NCBI GenBank assembly: GCA_973895155.1
Contig: OZ316895.1
Coordinates: 22,506,001 to 22,570,000 of the forward strand
Reading direction: 5' to 3'
Source of the DNA: Marsupella aquatica
Taxonomy: Eukaryota > Marchantiophyta
Length of the DNA: 64,000 nucleotides
Shown here: positions 1 through 13,180 of the stretch, piece after piece
Position numbering within the stretch: position 1 is the first letter of the stretch
How the letters are laid out: each line of letters begins with the position of its first letter
Position numbers and translations under genes: made by a program
Notes under the pieces: model-generated
What the model was told of the DNA's origin: nothing
Seen by the model: only the letters and a program-made list of their open reading frames with translations
The model's database searches: none

Positions 1-1659
1 GCTTCACACACGAGCTAGCCAACTGGACCACTTGATATGTTGTCACAAGGAACAGGAAGACACGAGAACTACACCGACAAAGGCAGGTAACGTTACGATC
101 TTCAATAATTGTTCGAGTTAAAACATTTCATCAATGCGTGTTAGACGACACATCTTAGCTCCATCCCACTTGGGAAATTGATTCAAAGATTCCTGGTATT
201 TTTTAATTCTTAAAAAAGAGACCCCTAGCCGAGATATCCATGGCCGTATGTATGTACGGTGGTTTTTTTTGTCTAAGCTCCAGATCCAATGTGATTCAAA
301 CACATGCTGACATCCAGTACACAATATTACAACCAGGAAAGTGTAAGGAAAGGGATGCCATTCTTGATTGAGCATACAAATCGGATCAACACAAGCCAAC
401 ATAATGTAATTTCACAGAAAAAGTTTCATTCTCAAATAGAAACCAATAGTCTTCCCAGTTCCTTGCTTTTCTCAAGTAATCACTTATCCCACAATCTTTT
501 TCTAACCATCTTCAATCTGGTCATTGCACTCATCAAACCCACCCATGGCTTTCATTAAGCCCGATGATTCGACATTTCCATTCAAACAGGAGAATGAGCA
601 CAACCCGTAGGACAGAGTGAAGAACCCGTTGTTCAATAAGGTTAATGCTCCCGATCAACCGTTCCTCCTCAAATAGCCCCAACCTCCTGTTCATGATATA
701 GAAGTTTCTCCATGCAAGCCACAAAAAGAGGCATTGGTGGTTGGAATAGGAGCCCACTTATAATCATCTACTTCTCTCCGTCTCTCCTCTACTCTCACAC
801 CTGCAAGGCAATCCATCTCTAGCACTTTTCTTTATCCTCTATAGCTAAACACAGTTTTACGGTTTCAAGATAACCCGAGAACCATCACTTTGTCCTTGGG
901 CAAATTTTCCAAACTAATGTCGATCATTTGATCATTTTTCCTACTTGCGAAAGATCGAATAAAAAATGGAATATTTTAATACAGAGATGCCTTTCACTCC
1001 CCGTCCCACCTCGCTTCCAAACACACTCTGAATCCTTGTTCTTGCCCTGGAAAGCAAACCCCTTGACCCAGACTAGACGTGCCTTTGAAAGATTATTCCA
1101 CGTTCAGAACCCGAACATTTGCAGGGACAGGAGGTGACCACAAGACTTCCAACTTAAAAGCAACCTGGTTCCCCCTATTAAGGCTTCCACAAACTTACAA
1201 AACTGCGTAAAACCTATGGTTTAAACTCACTTCTTTCCAGACCAACGCTAGATGATTCAACTTACTGACTTCCTTACCTGACCAACATAGCTTAGTACAA
1301 TCTCACACCCTCACCCCCCCGTCCCCCCTCCCATACGTTTTCTTTGAAGAGATATTTGACTGCAGCCATTCCTGCATCGATAGCCTGGATAGTATCCGAG
1401 ACAACAGACAGCACATGTGACATTTCTCTTCCCAGTTTCTGGCAGATCTTGCACTCCTTTCAGTAGTACCAGATCCGTCTGGGAGGATGGATAAGCGTAG
1501 GGAGCAACAGCCTCCTCATACCGGCTCAGTTGGTCTGAATTGCTTTCTCGTCGAGTCCATTTGAGGCGTCGGGTCCTCAGTACGTCGCGCCAATTGGTAC
1601 TAATCCATTTTAATCGAACAGGTTGATTGCTGAACCACATAACTTGAAGAATCATGCCT
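1..1659. other. Downstream flank of the RRM gene, no gene seen
   Basis: No convincing coding signal on either strand. The short open frames lack family resemblance and are not joined by plausible splice sites. The part next to position 1660 is probably the 3' untranslated region of the minus-strand RRM gene. A C-rich run lies near 1312-1330. Confidence 0.5.
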
Positions 1660-4600
1660 TCAGTATCTTGGTCTTTTGCTGTAGTCGTAGCCCGCTGTTT
1701 GAACTGCTGCCTGACTGGGTTGACCATAGGTTGACACTATTGCTGCTGATGGCTGTTGATATCCCGCCACTAAAGAACCTGATTGCTGATAACCAGAGGT
1801 AGGTGCTGCAGCCACCTGTTGATAAGCACCTGCAACAGCTGGTGCATACCCAGAGGTAGCAGATGCCTGCTGTGGATAGGTCGGAATTGCAGCTGCAGAT
1901 TGTTGAGGATAGCCTACTGCTGATTGCTGGTAGCTAGTCACTGCTGCTGAAGGCTGCTGCTGCACACTGCTTGTAGTACCTGCCTGCTGCTGATAAGCAG
2001 TTGTACCACTAATCATTTGCTGTTGGGTGAAGCCTGCACTTGCTGTTACTGGCTGCTGCTGATAATTGTAGCTTTCCTGCAGAATGAATGCCATTTTGGA
2101 TAACTTGAGACAACACTATTATGAAAGTAGAAAACATAGGTTGACTCTAATTTGAGACTTAGGCAAAAGCCTAGAAGGTTCAAAGACTCTTTGGCAGATA
2201 AGCATCACACAAATGAATCGGGAATGTAGTTCAAAAAGCAAACACATCTGGTAACAGCGTGGAACGAGATGAGCTTTTGCCCATGGCTTTGCTTACTCAA
2301 CATTCATTGCTAAGGCCGCCTTTCATTCTGGGTTAGTTCCACCAGACTTCATCTTTAATCCATACAACTTTTTCAGAAAATGCTGCACAGCAATTCTCAC
2401 CTGGGCTTGAGTTGTGTAATCTATCTGATCTGCTGTCCGCTTTTGGCCAAGATCCACTGATGAAGGTTGCTGCAGGTAGATGAACCAAACATAGTTCTTT
2501 GGTAAGAACTTGACAAACTCTCATATGATGTAGAACTAAATATAACTTTCTAGGCAGTAAGCCCCACATTCCACTACTGCATCATCGACTGAGGACAATT
2601 CATGAGGAATTTAACAGTCCTACCCACCACTCCATGTATGACATAAATATTTGCGTGTACAAGACCTGTAATGGAAATCTCAGCAAAACGCTCCGAGGTA
2701 GCAGTCACTGACGCCTATCAAAAGCATCTAAATCTGCACAGACTATATCGAAGCTTCCTCGTGAATCCTTGACTGACAGCTTCATTGATTGAAGTAGAAA
2801 AGGTGCCCATGTCTTTCACAAAAACAAAAGCAACGAAGACCATTTTGAAAGAGACCTGGTAGTAAGCAGCAGTCCCTGCATAGGATTGCTGTTGGTCATA
2901 GTTGATTTGCTGTTGGTCATAAGCAGCGGTACTTCCACTCTGTCAAGACAAACAAGACCAATCAGGGACAGAACGGATGACTGGATGGAAACAAGACCAG
3001 ACGACGGGACGGAGAAACCATATCCACATGGTAAAATAATACTAATGTAGTGATGATAAATGATAATCACTAAGTATGAAATATTTTCGGTAAATGTCAT
3101 CCTTCACATTCTAGAAATCACTATAAAAGGAAACTTACCGCTTGCTGATGAGCAGCCTGCGCGGCATAGTAGGCAGCCCACTGAGCTTCGAGACTGGTGC
3201 TCGAGCCTACTGTTGACGCTGTAGTTGTCTGTGAGGTGGTTGTTCCAGCTTGTGAAACAGCCTCCTGGGCCTATATCAATTACGCAAGCTCATGTACATT
3301 CAAACCCAGACAAGCTACACTACCATAAACCGATGAAAAACCAAAAACAACAAAATTGAAGAAACTATAAACCCATAAAGGCCGTTGTTTTCTTACTATG
3401 TGGTGTATTGACTTTTGGTATTCCCCCAAAAGTCAATTCACCACATAGTAAGAAAACAAAAACAAACACTAAAACAAATCAAAACAAAAAAAATCCAAAA
3501 GAAACTTAACTATCACAAATCCAGCAGCTGGAACTCAAAAGATTCATACCCGTTGCTGGTAGTACGCAGCATAAGCTTGCTGCTGTTGAGAGGCGTCTAA
3601 TGTTTGGGCTGGGGTACCTACTGCAGTAGCCGCAGCTACAGCCACCGGAGTCTGACTCTGTTGAGTTTGAGTTTGAGTTTGAGGCTGTTGCTGTTGGGCG
3701 TAATAGTTTGCATAGTCCTGTTGGGTATACTCAGCTGAAGCTTGCTGCTGAGGTGTTTCCATATACTGCTGAGCAGTTGGTTGCTGACCATACTGTTGGA
3801 CTTGTTGGACCTGCTGTTGTTGCTGTTGTTGCTGCTGCTGCTGCTGATAATGTTGGGAATACTGTTGCCCATACTGCTGGGCATATTGTGCATATTGTGG
3901 CTGTGTACTTACTGCAGCCTGAAATTTTGAGAACCATGAGAACTACTAAAGGTGCCCAAATATGTTACAATAGCCTCGATTTATTCCTCGCTTTGACACT
4001 GGTGGGAAAATTCGGAACTTAAGGTTTGCATATGTTCAAAACAAACCTATATATTTCTTACAAATATATAAAATTATAAGATGTTGTTTGTATTGTCTTA
4101 CAGAAGTCTTACAGCACTTTGACACTTGTTCACAAAAGTTTACACTTGTTTAGGAAGGGTTTCCAAGACACGCGACCCACAAACGGTTGATATTTCTTTC
4201 ACCAGCTTTCACCAGCTTGACCTTTTGCCAAATAGAGGTGACCTATGGGTCGAAATGAGGAAGTGCGGACCAAATTCATGCGGGCTTAGGTGAGAGATTC
4301 CTGTAGAGCACTCCCAAAAACTTAACCACTGCACCTAAGCATCCAAGGATTTTATAAATGAACGATATCGATACTCTTACTACGGCATTTTCTCCAGTCA
4401 GTGTGAAACACGTGGACTGCGTAGAAATTGGTACCTGTGCTGATGGTTGAGCAGGTTGTTGATAGTATGCCTGCTGTTGAGAGTACTGCCCAAAATCAGG
4501 TACAGCGATCTAACAAGATATGTAGCCAGCGTTAGCGGAAATCGTTCTGTTACTTATTCCCATTCCACGATAAGAGCTATCAATGATTTAGTTTCGACTA

Positions 4601-7600
4601 GGACATGAGATCCATAGGAAAGACCTGCCCTGTTGCTTGCTGCTGCTGCTGCTGTTGTGGTTGTGGAGGTGATTGTGGCTGAGCTTGAAGTTGCTGCTGG
4701 GCATACTGTTGTGTGGGGAGTGAATAGTACTGCGAGCTGTAAGACTGTTGAGACTGCTGTGAAGCTGGTGCTTGCTGTACAGATTGCGGCTGCTGATAAG
4801 GAAATAGAGAAAGCCCCAAAAAAATGAGAAGCAGTCGAGAAGAACTAATTGTATGAGATAAATGCGAAAGAACAAGACCAAACTCACAAGTTCAAACGAA
4901 CCTGGCCCACAGACATTACAACAAAACAGCGCTTCCCATCCAATTTGAGATCAATATAAGTCTTTACTGGAAAAGAAAACTTGACCGGACAACAGGGTAC
5001 ACAGTTGACTAGCTGCAGTGCCACACCTAGGGCTCCAGTGAATTGTCTAAGTGTCATCCACCTTGAAGGTAAACAAGCGAGGCGCGTTGTAGAATTTAAA
5101 ACGTTGGACATGATCATTCGGTTTCCTTTTGACGTATTTGTTAGGTAGCCAGGCCTATCCCTCCTAGAAGACATCCTCGCTAGATAAACCAACCCACGAG
5201 AGATGACCACGCATTTACAAAACTAAAAGAACTTAGGTGAAATACTTTCCGCCAAAATTCTAGCTTTGGGAAATAACAAAGATGCTACACACCTGGTATT
5301 GTGCATGTGACGCACTTTGAAGTTGCGCAGCTTGCTGGTAAGGTTGTTGATAAGAATACTGCGAGCCACCCTGCTTGTATAGCTGATCTAGCCCACTTGA
5401 CTGTGACTGTTGTTGATAATAGTTGTGTTGCTGCAAGATGTGCAACATTTGAACTGGATGTGAAAACTCCAAAGCAGCTGCTGACTTTCCTGACGACAAA
5501 TAAAACTGTATGCGAGAGCAACAATACTCACAAATACCACAGAAGGGATGCTTTAAAAGGATATAACCGCAAATTCCAGAGAAAGAAACTTACTGGCGTG
5601 AGCTGAGCTTGCTGGGCAGCCATTTTCCGGAATTGCTCTAACCGTTCTTGCTCTGCAGCGCTCTGTTTTGGATCTGGCTGCGACTGCTTTGCTTGTGCCT
5701 GTCCAGTCCAGTCCAGGGGGATTTGTTCTGGTTACCACCAGCCAAAACCTTGGGAATAGATCTTCAAAAAACATTACTGTAATGCAATCATCTAACCATC
5801 ACTCACCGCTGCTCTTGCTTTTGCTTCCTCCTCACGGGCCTTCGCCTGAGCTGTAGCAACCTATATACCCACAGTTCTTAACTTAGATAGATTGCGAATC
5901 GTATTCAAGAGAAGTATGGAAAATTTCTAGGGTTCCCAGCTATGATGCTTTCCAACAGTCCCCAAATATACTGTCTAATATGTCTAGGAATACACCTAAA
6001 ATGTCCAAGATAATCTAAGGTAAGAGAATGGCTGACCTGTGCAATCGCAACAGAGCTGATTGGAACCGGACCTGGCAAAAGAAATCAATATTTAACACTT
6101 AAATCCACTCAAGCAACGCCAACAACCCTCTACAGTTTTGTCAACCAACGACCGTCAATGAAAGCAAGCGGCCAGCTCCAGTTGTGGAGACAACCAGATT
6201 ATATTAAATTAGGTCAATGCTCAAGTAATTTGACATCACCTCTTGCTGATGGAAGTCGAAACCCTTGCTGCCCATAGCCTCCAGTCACCAGTGCACGTTG
6301 TCCAGTGTGACCGAGAATCAATCCCGGACCCCTGCCAATCATGCCTGCAGCAACTGAACCGGGTCCAAGCATACCAGCACCAGCCCCTATTAGAGGAGAC
6401 ACTAGGTTTCGACCAATCATCCCGGGTCCAACTGGAGCTCCTCTCCCAAATTGCTGCAAATCAAAACTGTTAGCATCAGGAAACACCATTCCATATCTGA
6501 CATAACGCAGAAATATGCCACTAGCATATGATGCTACCAACCGAAAATTCCTTTCTATTTTAAAAACTTAAATGCATTCACAAAATACATTTACAAAAGA
6601 TCTTGCAACGAATATATTGACTAGATTTGCAACCTAGACAAAGGCTTTGCTGTAAAACACCCCGATTCAAACACGGATGTCCTCACCATTCCAATGCTCA
6701 TTCCAAGAATATTACTTCGGCCATGCGCTATAAAACGATTCCCAACTACAGGCATGCCCATTGGACCCCTCATGGCTGCGCCAACCACAGGCCCACCGGG
6801 CCGTATCGCTTGATCTGGAAAGGCAAAAGTAACGTTCGTTGAGTATTTTGCTTTCAACGACAAGACGTATGCTATCAGTTCAATTTATGAAATACTAAGG
6901 CATGTGACGAAGTGATACGAAAGTCCAGCCTGCAGTATTCCGTACCTGGATATGTTCCTCTCCCATGGTTGACCGCACTTTGGACTGCACCTTGGGTCCC
7001 AAACCGGGACTTGTATGACTGGATTCAAGTAAAAAGAAACCCAAACAACGATCAATTACACCACACCTTCCCACTTCCAATAATCTATCAAAGGTTCAGT
7101 CCTGGAGGGAAGTCTCACAGAAACTTCACGTGTACCCTGTTTCGTCCCGAATTGAACGGAAAACATATACTACCAGCCAGGAGTTGTAAGAATCGTTTCT
7201 TACTCATTAAATACAGTCAGCATAACTAACTTTGCACAAGCTTGTGTATTGCTTCGTGCATCTATTGCTTTCAGGTCTTGGCAAGTTTTTCTGGAAATCC
7301 TTAGAAAGCTTCGATTCAGGATAAGGGGGCTCTAAAGTAAGAGAATTGCTCGATCTGAGACTGTACCTGTGCTGACTTTGATGGATTTGCAAAGCTAACT
7401 CGAATATTTGATCCCTCCACCTCCTTTCCATCTAAAGCTTCATGTGCTGTATATGAAGACGGGATGACAACAGTCAATTGCGAGAAAGATGTTTATGACT
7501 CGCACGACAAAAGTTATTGCAATTAGTGATTTTACAGGTCTATAAGAAGGTTGCGGTACATGTGTTACAGGACAATCAAGGAGACCATGTGCGACTGAGC

Positions 7601-9704
7601 CTCTCAAATTCATTGAGCAGAAGATAAACATATGTACCCTTGTCAGCAAAGATTGATTGATAGAAGTCTATAAATCCAAAGCCCCGAAGCTGTTGATTAA
7701 TGCCAATTGCCAAGTGGCAATCTCTTACTCTTCCAAACTTCCCAAAAATATTTCTGAGTATCTGCTCAATCTGAGATACAAGGATCAAACATAGTAAATT
7801 AAGCTGAATGTCCAATACGAGAATGTACAAATCTTCGAATTCAATTAATTGCGAGGTGAAAAGGTGAAAAAGTCCATGCATGCCCATGAGATATAGAACT
7901 GAAGCAGTCTTTAGATAAATACGAATAGTACAATAATCTTACATTAGCGTTATCTTTGGCTATGCGATCAATAAACAGAACCGTGGAGAACATGTCAGAA
8001 ATCTTTCGACAGTCCGACCACTCTACTCTGAGTACACGCCCATCCATGTTGATGTTTCCCATCGCTACTTTTGCTGCACTTGCCTGAAAATCAGATGAAT
8101 ATCACTTAGTTTATACTCAAACACGGCAATCAAACAAGTGCACCTCAATTAAGAAAAATGGATTATAGATAATTGTACAGAGAAGCACGTCGGTATAAAA
8201 TACAAAACATCAGAACAAGGTACAGCTTTAGCTTACAACAACGCTGCTCTATGTATTCCACTGATAAAAAAATTCACTCCTTACTAGTAGCGCAAGTCGT
8301 ACCTGAGACTTTAGGCTGTACTCTACAAATCCATAGCCTTTGCTTCGACCAGTAACATTTCTCAAAACCTGTCACAATATGCTTTGTATCACATTACAAA
8401 GTTACCATACTCATGTACGAAAGTCCCGGGAGAGATTGAACGACAGAAGTGCATTTCAAAACCGATCACCACTGATGCTTTCTTCCTCGTAATTGAATCC
8501 AATAATACATGGAACGATGCACAAGCCAAGGAAACTTACGAAAGCTCGCTCCACGGTCCCGTGCGACTCAAACATTTGTCGCAGCACCTCATCGTTAATT
8601 TCAGGTGTAAGGTTCCCAATGAAGAGAAGAGAGTCAGGACGAAAGGGTTCCACCGCGAGAGTTCTGTCCTTTATTTGCTTGTTGTTGATGCTTTCACGCA
8701 CTTTGGCAACAACATCATCGCTTTCGGCACCAGATGGCTCATACCGCACAATAGCAGAGTCTCTCCTATCATTTTCAAAGACGATACTTACAATCTTACC
8801 ATGTGGACTTAGGAACGGGAAAAGATCCTGCAAGTACGACCGAGGAACCCGATGACAAATACACTGGTTAGACTCGACAATCACACTCACAATCTCCATA
8901 AATTGCGGGGAGCTTCGAAATCCTTCTAGCTCGGTAAGGCCTACGTCATAGAGACATCTCACTTCAATGCGATGGAAATGAACCTCAGGATGCAAAACTA
9001 CAAGGAGCGCGGCTAAGAATTTCAGCTTGCTTTCACTGCCACCAATCCTACATTCATTTTGAACGATAGTCCGTTTCAATACTACCAGGCCCAAGTCTGT
9101 CCATGCCCGCATCTTAGTTTGCCAGAACCGTTTTGCCAAACGAAATTGCTATGCCAATCCTTTCTCAGTTGGAACAAGGGTTCCCCACCTCTTCTGTCAC
9201 GACTCCTCCGAGACCAGTGATATGCACACATGGTTTCGCGTGCCAATGCGGCAGGATGGTAATGCCATCACTCTCCACAGCCGAATCGTCTCCATTTTCC
9301 TCCCTTTTAGATCCTGAGTTCCCATTAGCAACCACTTTCGACTCGCCTCCGTTTCTCTCCTCGTCCTTAAGCCCGTTCACGGCGTCAACCTTAAGATCTA
9401 CCGGTGCGGCAGGCTCAACCTCTACCGTAGAATTATTTGATTTTTCAGCAACCGTTGTCGCTTTCACGGACTCCCCTTCCTCATTCATAGATTCTCCTTC
9501 CGCTTTCACGGATTCCCCTTCGGACTTCACTGTCAGAGGTGCACCTGACTCATCCGCGGGTTCCACTTCGGGCTTCAATGCGAGAGGTGCGGGCGACCCC
9601 TCCTCAGCCTTCGAGACTTCTTCGTCCGTTTGACCCGCTGTGCCGTTGGTGAGGACCTCAGCATTCTGAGTAGCCTCCAATGCTGCCCCTTCTTCCGTTG
9701 TCAT
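1660..9704 (-). CDS. Raver/hnRNP-type protein with three RRMs and a Gln/Tyr-rich prion-like tail
   Basis: Predicted nuclear RNA-binding protein, probably in pre-mRNA processing. My 20-exon model, phase-consistent throughout, is 9704-9189, 8827-8540, 8368-8303, 8083-7943, 7770-7638, 7446-7367, 7018-6946, 6814-6687, 6453-6240, 6071-6037, 5860-5807, 5698-5594, 5430-5293, 4792-4625, 4509-4435, 3918-3550, 3270-3139, 2939-2856, 2469-2401, 2076-1660, giving about 1,094 residues. Residues 1-150 are acidic and Glu/Ser-rich. RRM1 (about 158-235) is degenerate; RRM2 (about 237-315) carries LLFIGNL and KGYGFVEY; RRM3 (about 322-408) carries VLFIDRI and RGFGFIDF. The spacing and the RRM2-RRM3 linker resemble animal Raver. 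A Gly/Met/Pro-rich segment, a short charged Ala/Glu/Lys helix and a Gln/Tyr-rich tail follow, including a CAG/CAA-coded poly-Gln run near 3800-3850. The protein ends in KRPRY. The start is the ATG at 9704. Donors of exons 14 and 18 (GTCTTT, GTCTCT) are weak. The exact family name is inference. Confidence 0.88.
3385..3459. repeat. Near-perfect 34-bp inverted repeat in an intron
   Basis: Positions 3385-3418 pair with 3426-3459, leaving a 7-nt loop and a single T:T mismatch at 3406/3438. The hairpin sits in the intron between exons 16 and 17 of the RRM gene. It could be a small foldback transposon relic or a local inverted duplication. No target-site duplication was identified. Confidence 0.85.
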
Positions 9705-10427
9705 TCTTGCTCTTCCTTACCGGAACCAAAAAACGAAGAATTCCAAGTGTAAATTTGAACGAGAGCGGCTAAAGAAATTTCTTCACTTCCAGCGCCAACT
9801 TTAACGTTCACGATCAAGTCCTTGTATTCTTCGTGGCGATAGAATTTCCGACCCGAAGAAAGGCCACAATCGGAAGAATTGTTTGTAAGGCTGTCTAGAC
9901 TGACCGGTTTTCTTTGAAAACGCTTCTTGATATTCGTTTGGACATCTTGTGAGATGAAGCCGCAACCATAAAGTTTGTTCTTGAAGAGTTCTCGAAGCCT
10001 ATCAACAGCAAGTTTCACAAAAAACGTTCACAAGAATTCGTTGGCTGACGCAAGATTTTTAAAATCAGCCAAAGTAACCGTTGCCCACCGTTATCCGCGT
10101 CTCTACGAACTCTCAATTATGCCCGCAAGGTCCTCCACGAGACAACATTCAAAGGAAATTCATAAACCTGATAATGTTGCCAGAGAAATGCTTAAAGGAA
10201 AAGGGACTCGGAATCTATCTGTGCCTGATGTAGCGCGAGCACACTGTGGAGAGACTACTCGTCCTCTAATTTTCATAAGCGTCCACTCCCAAGTCGGACC
10301 ATACGGAATAAATTAGGTCAAGATTGTCTAAAATTTCAGAGGAGGTCAGGTCAATGCATCGCGAACCCATCCGCACCAAATCACGTGAATGAGCATGAAA
10401 CGTGAGGAATCCAAAACAAGGATGTGA

Positions 10428-11004
10428 AAAACATTGCCAAAACCCTCCAAAATCCTCTCAGCTGCCAAATTAAAGAACTCCGTAGAACGAAGGGAATCCG
10501 TCAAAAAGATTCAACAATCAGAGACCTCAAATCAATTGCCACCAGTTAACGGCACGCTCCATCCGATGGAAGGCATTATTTTCTCCCCCGAAGCAAGCGT
10601 AGAACCTCCACAGCTGCCGTTTCCGTCTGAACGACAAAGTGCCGAGCGACCACGACGCGGAGGAGGAGCAGGAGGAGGCATTGCTGCGAGCAAGAAAGAA
10701 TAAGAAGAAGAATAATAAGAACGGAACGACAGCGAGCGCACGAAAGCAGAGGAATCGGAAATCAATCGATTTTCGCACCACGGGATGCGGCAAACCGCTT
10801 GGTTTCAACGTTTCAACGTGGGATTGGAGGAACAGCTCTGATCCTATGGAATCTCGTGGGGAGACTGTCAATTCCTTCCGAGAAAATCGTGTCCACGAAG
10901 CTTTGGCAATGGCAGCAGTCAAGGCTGTAGCAGCCCTAACGGCTGGGGGCTGCTCCTTGCCAGTGGACTTCCTCGAGAAAACCGGGAGTACGGAATTTCG
11001 GTAA
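10428..11004 (+). other. Unassigned open-frame region, possible small gene
   Basis: Two overlapping plus-strand frames are open. Positions 10428-10703 encode a Lys/Ser-rich then Pro/Glu-rich stretch with an internal ATG that begins MEGIIFSPEA. A second frame, open to the stop at 11004, encodes an Asp/Glu-rich then Lys/Asn-rich stretch followed by a segment with STWDWRNS and an Ala-rich helix-like piece. I recognise no family. The frame change near 10640-10700 would need an intron or a frameshift. Local base composition is richer in G+C than the flanks. It may be a small lineage-specific gene, a pseudogene or chance. Confidence 0.25.
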
Positions 11005-12764
11005 CGCAGCGAAAACCCACATTCTCGCAATTTCTAATATGCCCATGTTCAGAAAACTTGGGAGTACGAAACTCCCGTAACAAGAAGGAGAAAAACGGAG
11101 TGGATGAAATCGTGTATTTAAAATAAATATATTGCTTGCCATGGACAAGCTTGAAAATAAATAAAGCCAGATTGACTTGGGGATTTGCTTGAAGCCACGA
11201 TGGACTTACACCTGGCACATTGTCTACACATGCTAGGACAATATGTTTTTGGGTTTTGAGTAAAATTTGACCTGTAAATGGCTCCTTATGTGTTGCACAA
11301 CCTGTTTTTGGCTGACCTTTGTGGTGGGACCCCAAAATGCCCCCAAATCTTTTTTCTGCATATACTATTTTGTAAGTATGATTCTCCAAAATATAGTGTA
11401 CAATACTAAAGAGAAGATATTTGTAACAATTCAGCTTTTGTGACCAACCCTCTTTGGTCATGGGCCTGGTGATTAGTTCACCCAATGGTGTGTTGCTCCC
11501 CATGCCCAAACTATTCCGGGCATCTTTTCCAAAAATGAAGCATTCTTTCCAAAGCGAGTTTATAGTTGGTCTAGGTGCGTGGGAAAAACTACTTAAACAT
11601 ATTGCATTGGAATACCACCTTAGCTAGTTATAGTGGCATTAAACTGAGTACAAGTTTGAAGAGCTCTACAGTAATGTTCTAAGCAAAAGTGAAGCATCTT
11701 TCTAAAGTAAAATCTGTCACTTTTTTCCAATATAAATTGATTGATAATTTTACTCAGTCGATGGAGATGGGCTGAACAATCCCCTTGGTCCATCCAAGCT
11801 TAAAGCACACTTACGGGCAAAACTGCCTCCGGAGTGCTTAATCAAACACTTCTCCCCTGTCACTTGTCAGACAAGCAATGCTCCCTGCACCTCCCAGCAG
11901 CCTTTGGATTCCCACTTGCCCTTGTGCGATCAAGGGCTCGAAAGAAAGGTCTTGCCTAGATCTACTGTTGGTAAAACTTTTAGCCAAGCTATGGAGTAAT
12001 CCATTCAAATTCAAATTCTTGCTATCTTGGAAATTAATATTTTGGGCATCTAGCCATTGCATCAGCCCATTTCAGAAGGCATTATAGTGTTTACAAGAAG
12101 ATCTCAACAAGATCTATGCCTAGTTTTTTCTGTTTAGGAAATGAATAAATCAAAAGCTATAATAACAGGTTCCCCCAGAAAATACAGTGGTTGTCATTTG
12201 AATTTACAGGCCCCAAAAGAACTAATGTAACTAAAGAGAAGGAATAAAATAAGAAGAGAATTTAATATAGTGTGACGGAAATAGAAATGCACAATTCACA
12301 AGCAACACGAGATCCAATAGGACAAAGAAAAAGGGGAGGGCCTCTAACAATGGAGGGGGATCAAGGAGACCTTTCTTGAGATAGGTCAATACGTTGTGGT
12401 CCCCTTTAGCCTGCCCCCACCTGCCCAAGATTAAAAACTTAATTAAAAATTATAAGTAAATTATTTAAATTAAAAATTTAGATTAAGAATTTGTAAGGAA
12501 AACTTTGAATTTTTTTAAAACATTTGAATAATAAATAAATATATAATATATATTTCTGTGAACATTTAAAACTTAAATTTTTTTCCTATTACTTGCTTGT
12601 GCTTGGATTCTATGATGTGATGGTTGCTCCCATGGTTGCTATCTCGTGTTTCCAATTTTTATGTGTAACACACAGGTTACTAAACACGACCACAACAATT
12701 ATATGGCCGATAGCACGCTGACTTAACATGCCTTAACAACTACATCGCAAAGCTGATATATTGT

Positions 12765-13180
12765 AACCTCGCCTTGACATCTTTTTCTAATTTTTACATA
12801 TTTATCTCTACTTAACATCTTTACCTTCCCTTGACATCTTTTTCTCACATTGACGTCTTTATCTCAACAAAAAAAAATTCTCACCCTCAACGTATTTCTC
12901 TCTTATCAAGATCTTTTCACACCTGACTTGATATATTTTGTTCACCTCAATATCTTTTCTCATCTTGACATCTTCTCTTTTTCTTTGGCTATTTCTCATC
13001 TCACAATCTTTTTATGACCTTGATATCTTTTCCTCACTCTCAACAACTTTTCTCTCTTTGACACCTTTTCCTCATCTTTACATCTTTTCTCACCTTGCTA
13101 TATTTTCTCTCCTCAACATCTTTTTCTCAAATTGACTTCTTTTCCTCAACTCAACATTTGTTTCTCTCATCTACATTTCT
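12765..13180. repeat. Degenerate pyrimidine-rich minisatellite
   Basis: Decayed tandem repeats of about 20-25 bp built on the core GACATCTTTTTCTCA with variants such as TTGACATC and CAACATC. The plus strand is almost wholly pyrimidine apart from the GACA/AACA steps. Open frames here are low-complexity Phe/Ser/Leu strings and were not called genes. Confidence 0.7.

Noticed and set aside
9133-9633. 166-codon plus-strand ORF rich in Ser, Pro and Phe
   Set aside because: It is antisense to exon 1 of the RRM gene, whose Glu/Ser/Val-rich codons read as Ser/Phe/Pro on the other strand.
10919-11509. 196-codon minus-strand ORF
   Set aside because: No recognisable domain, mixed composition and no supporting splice structure.
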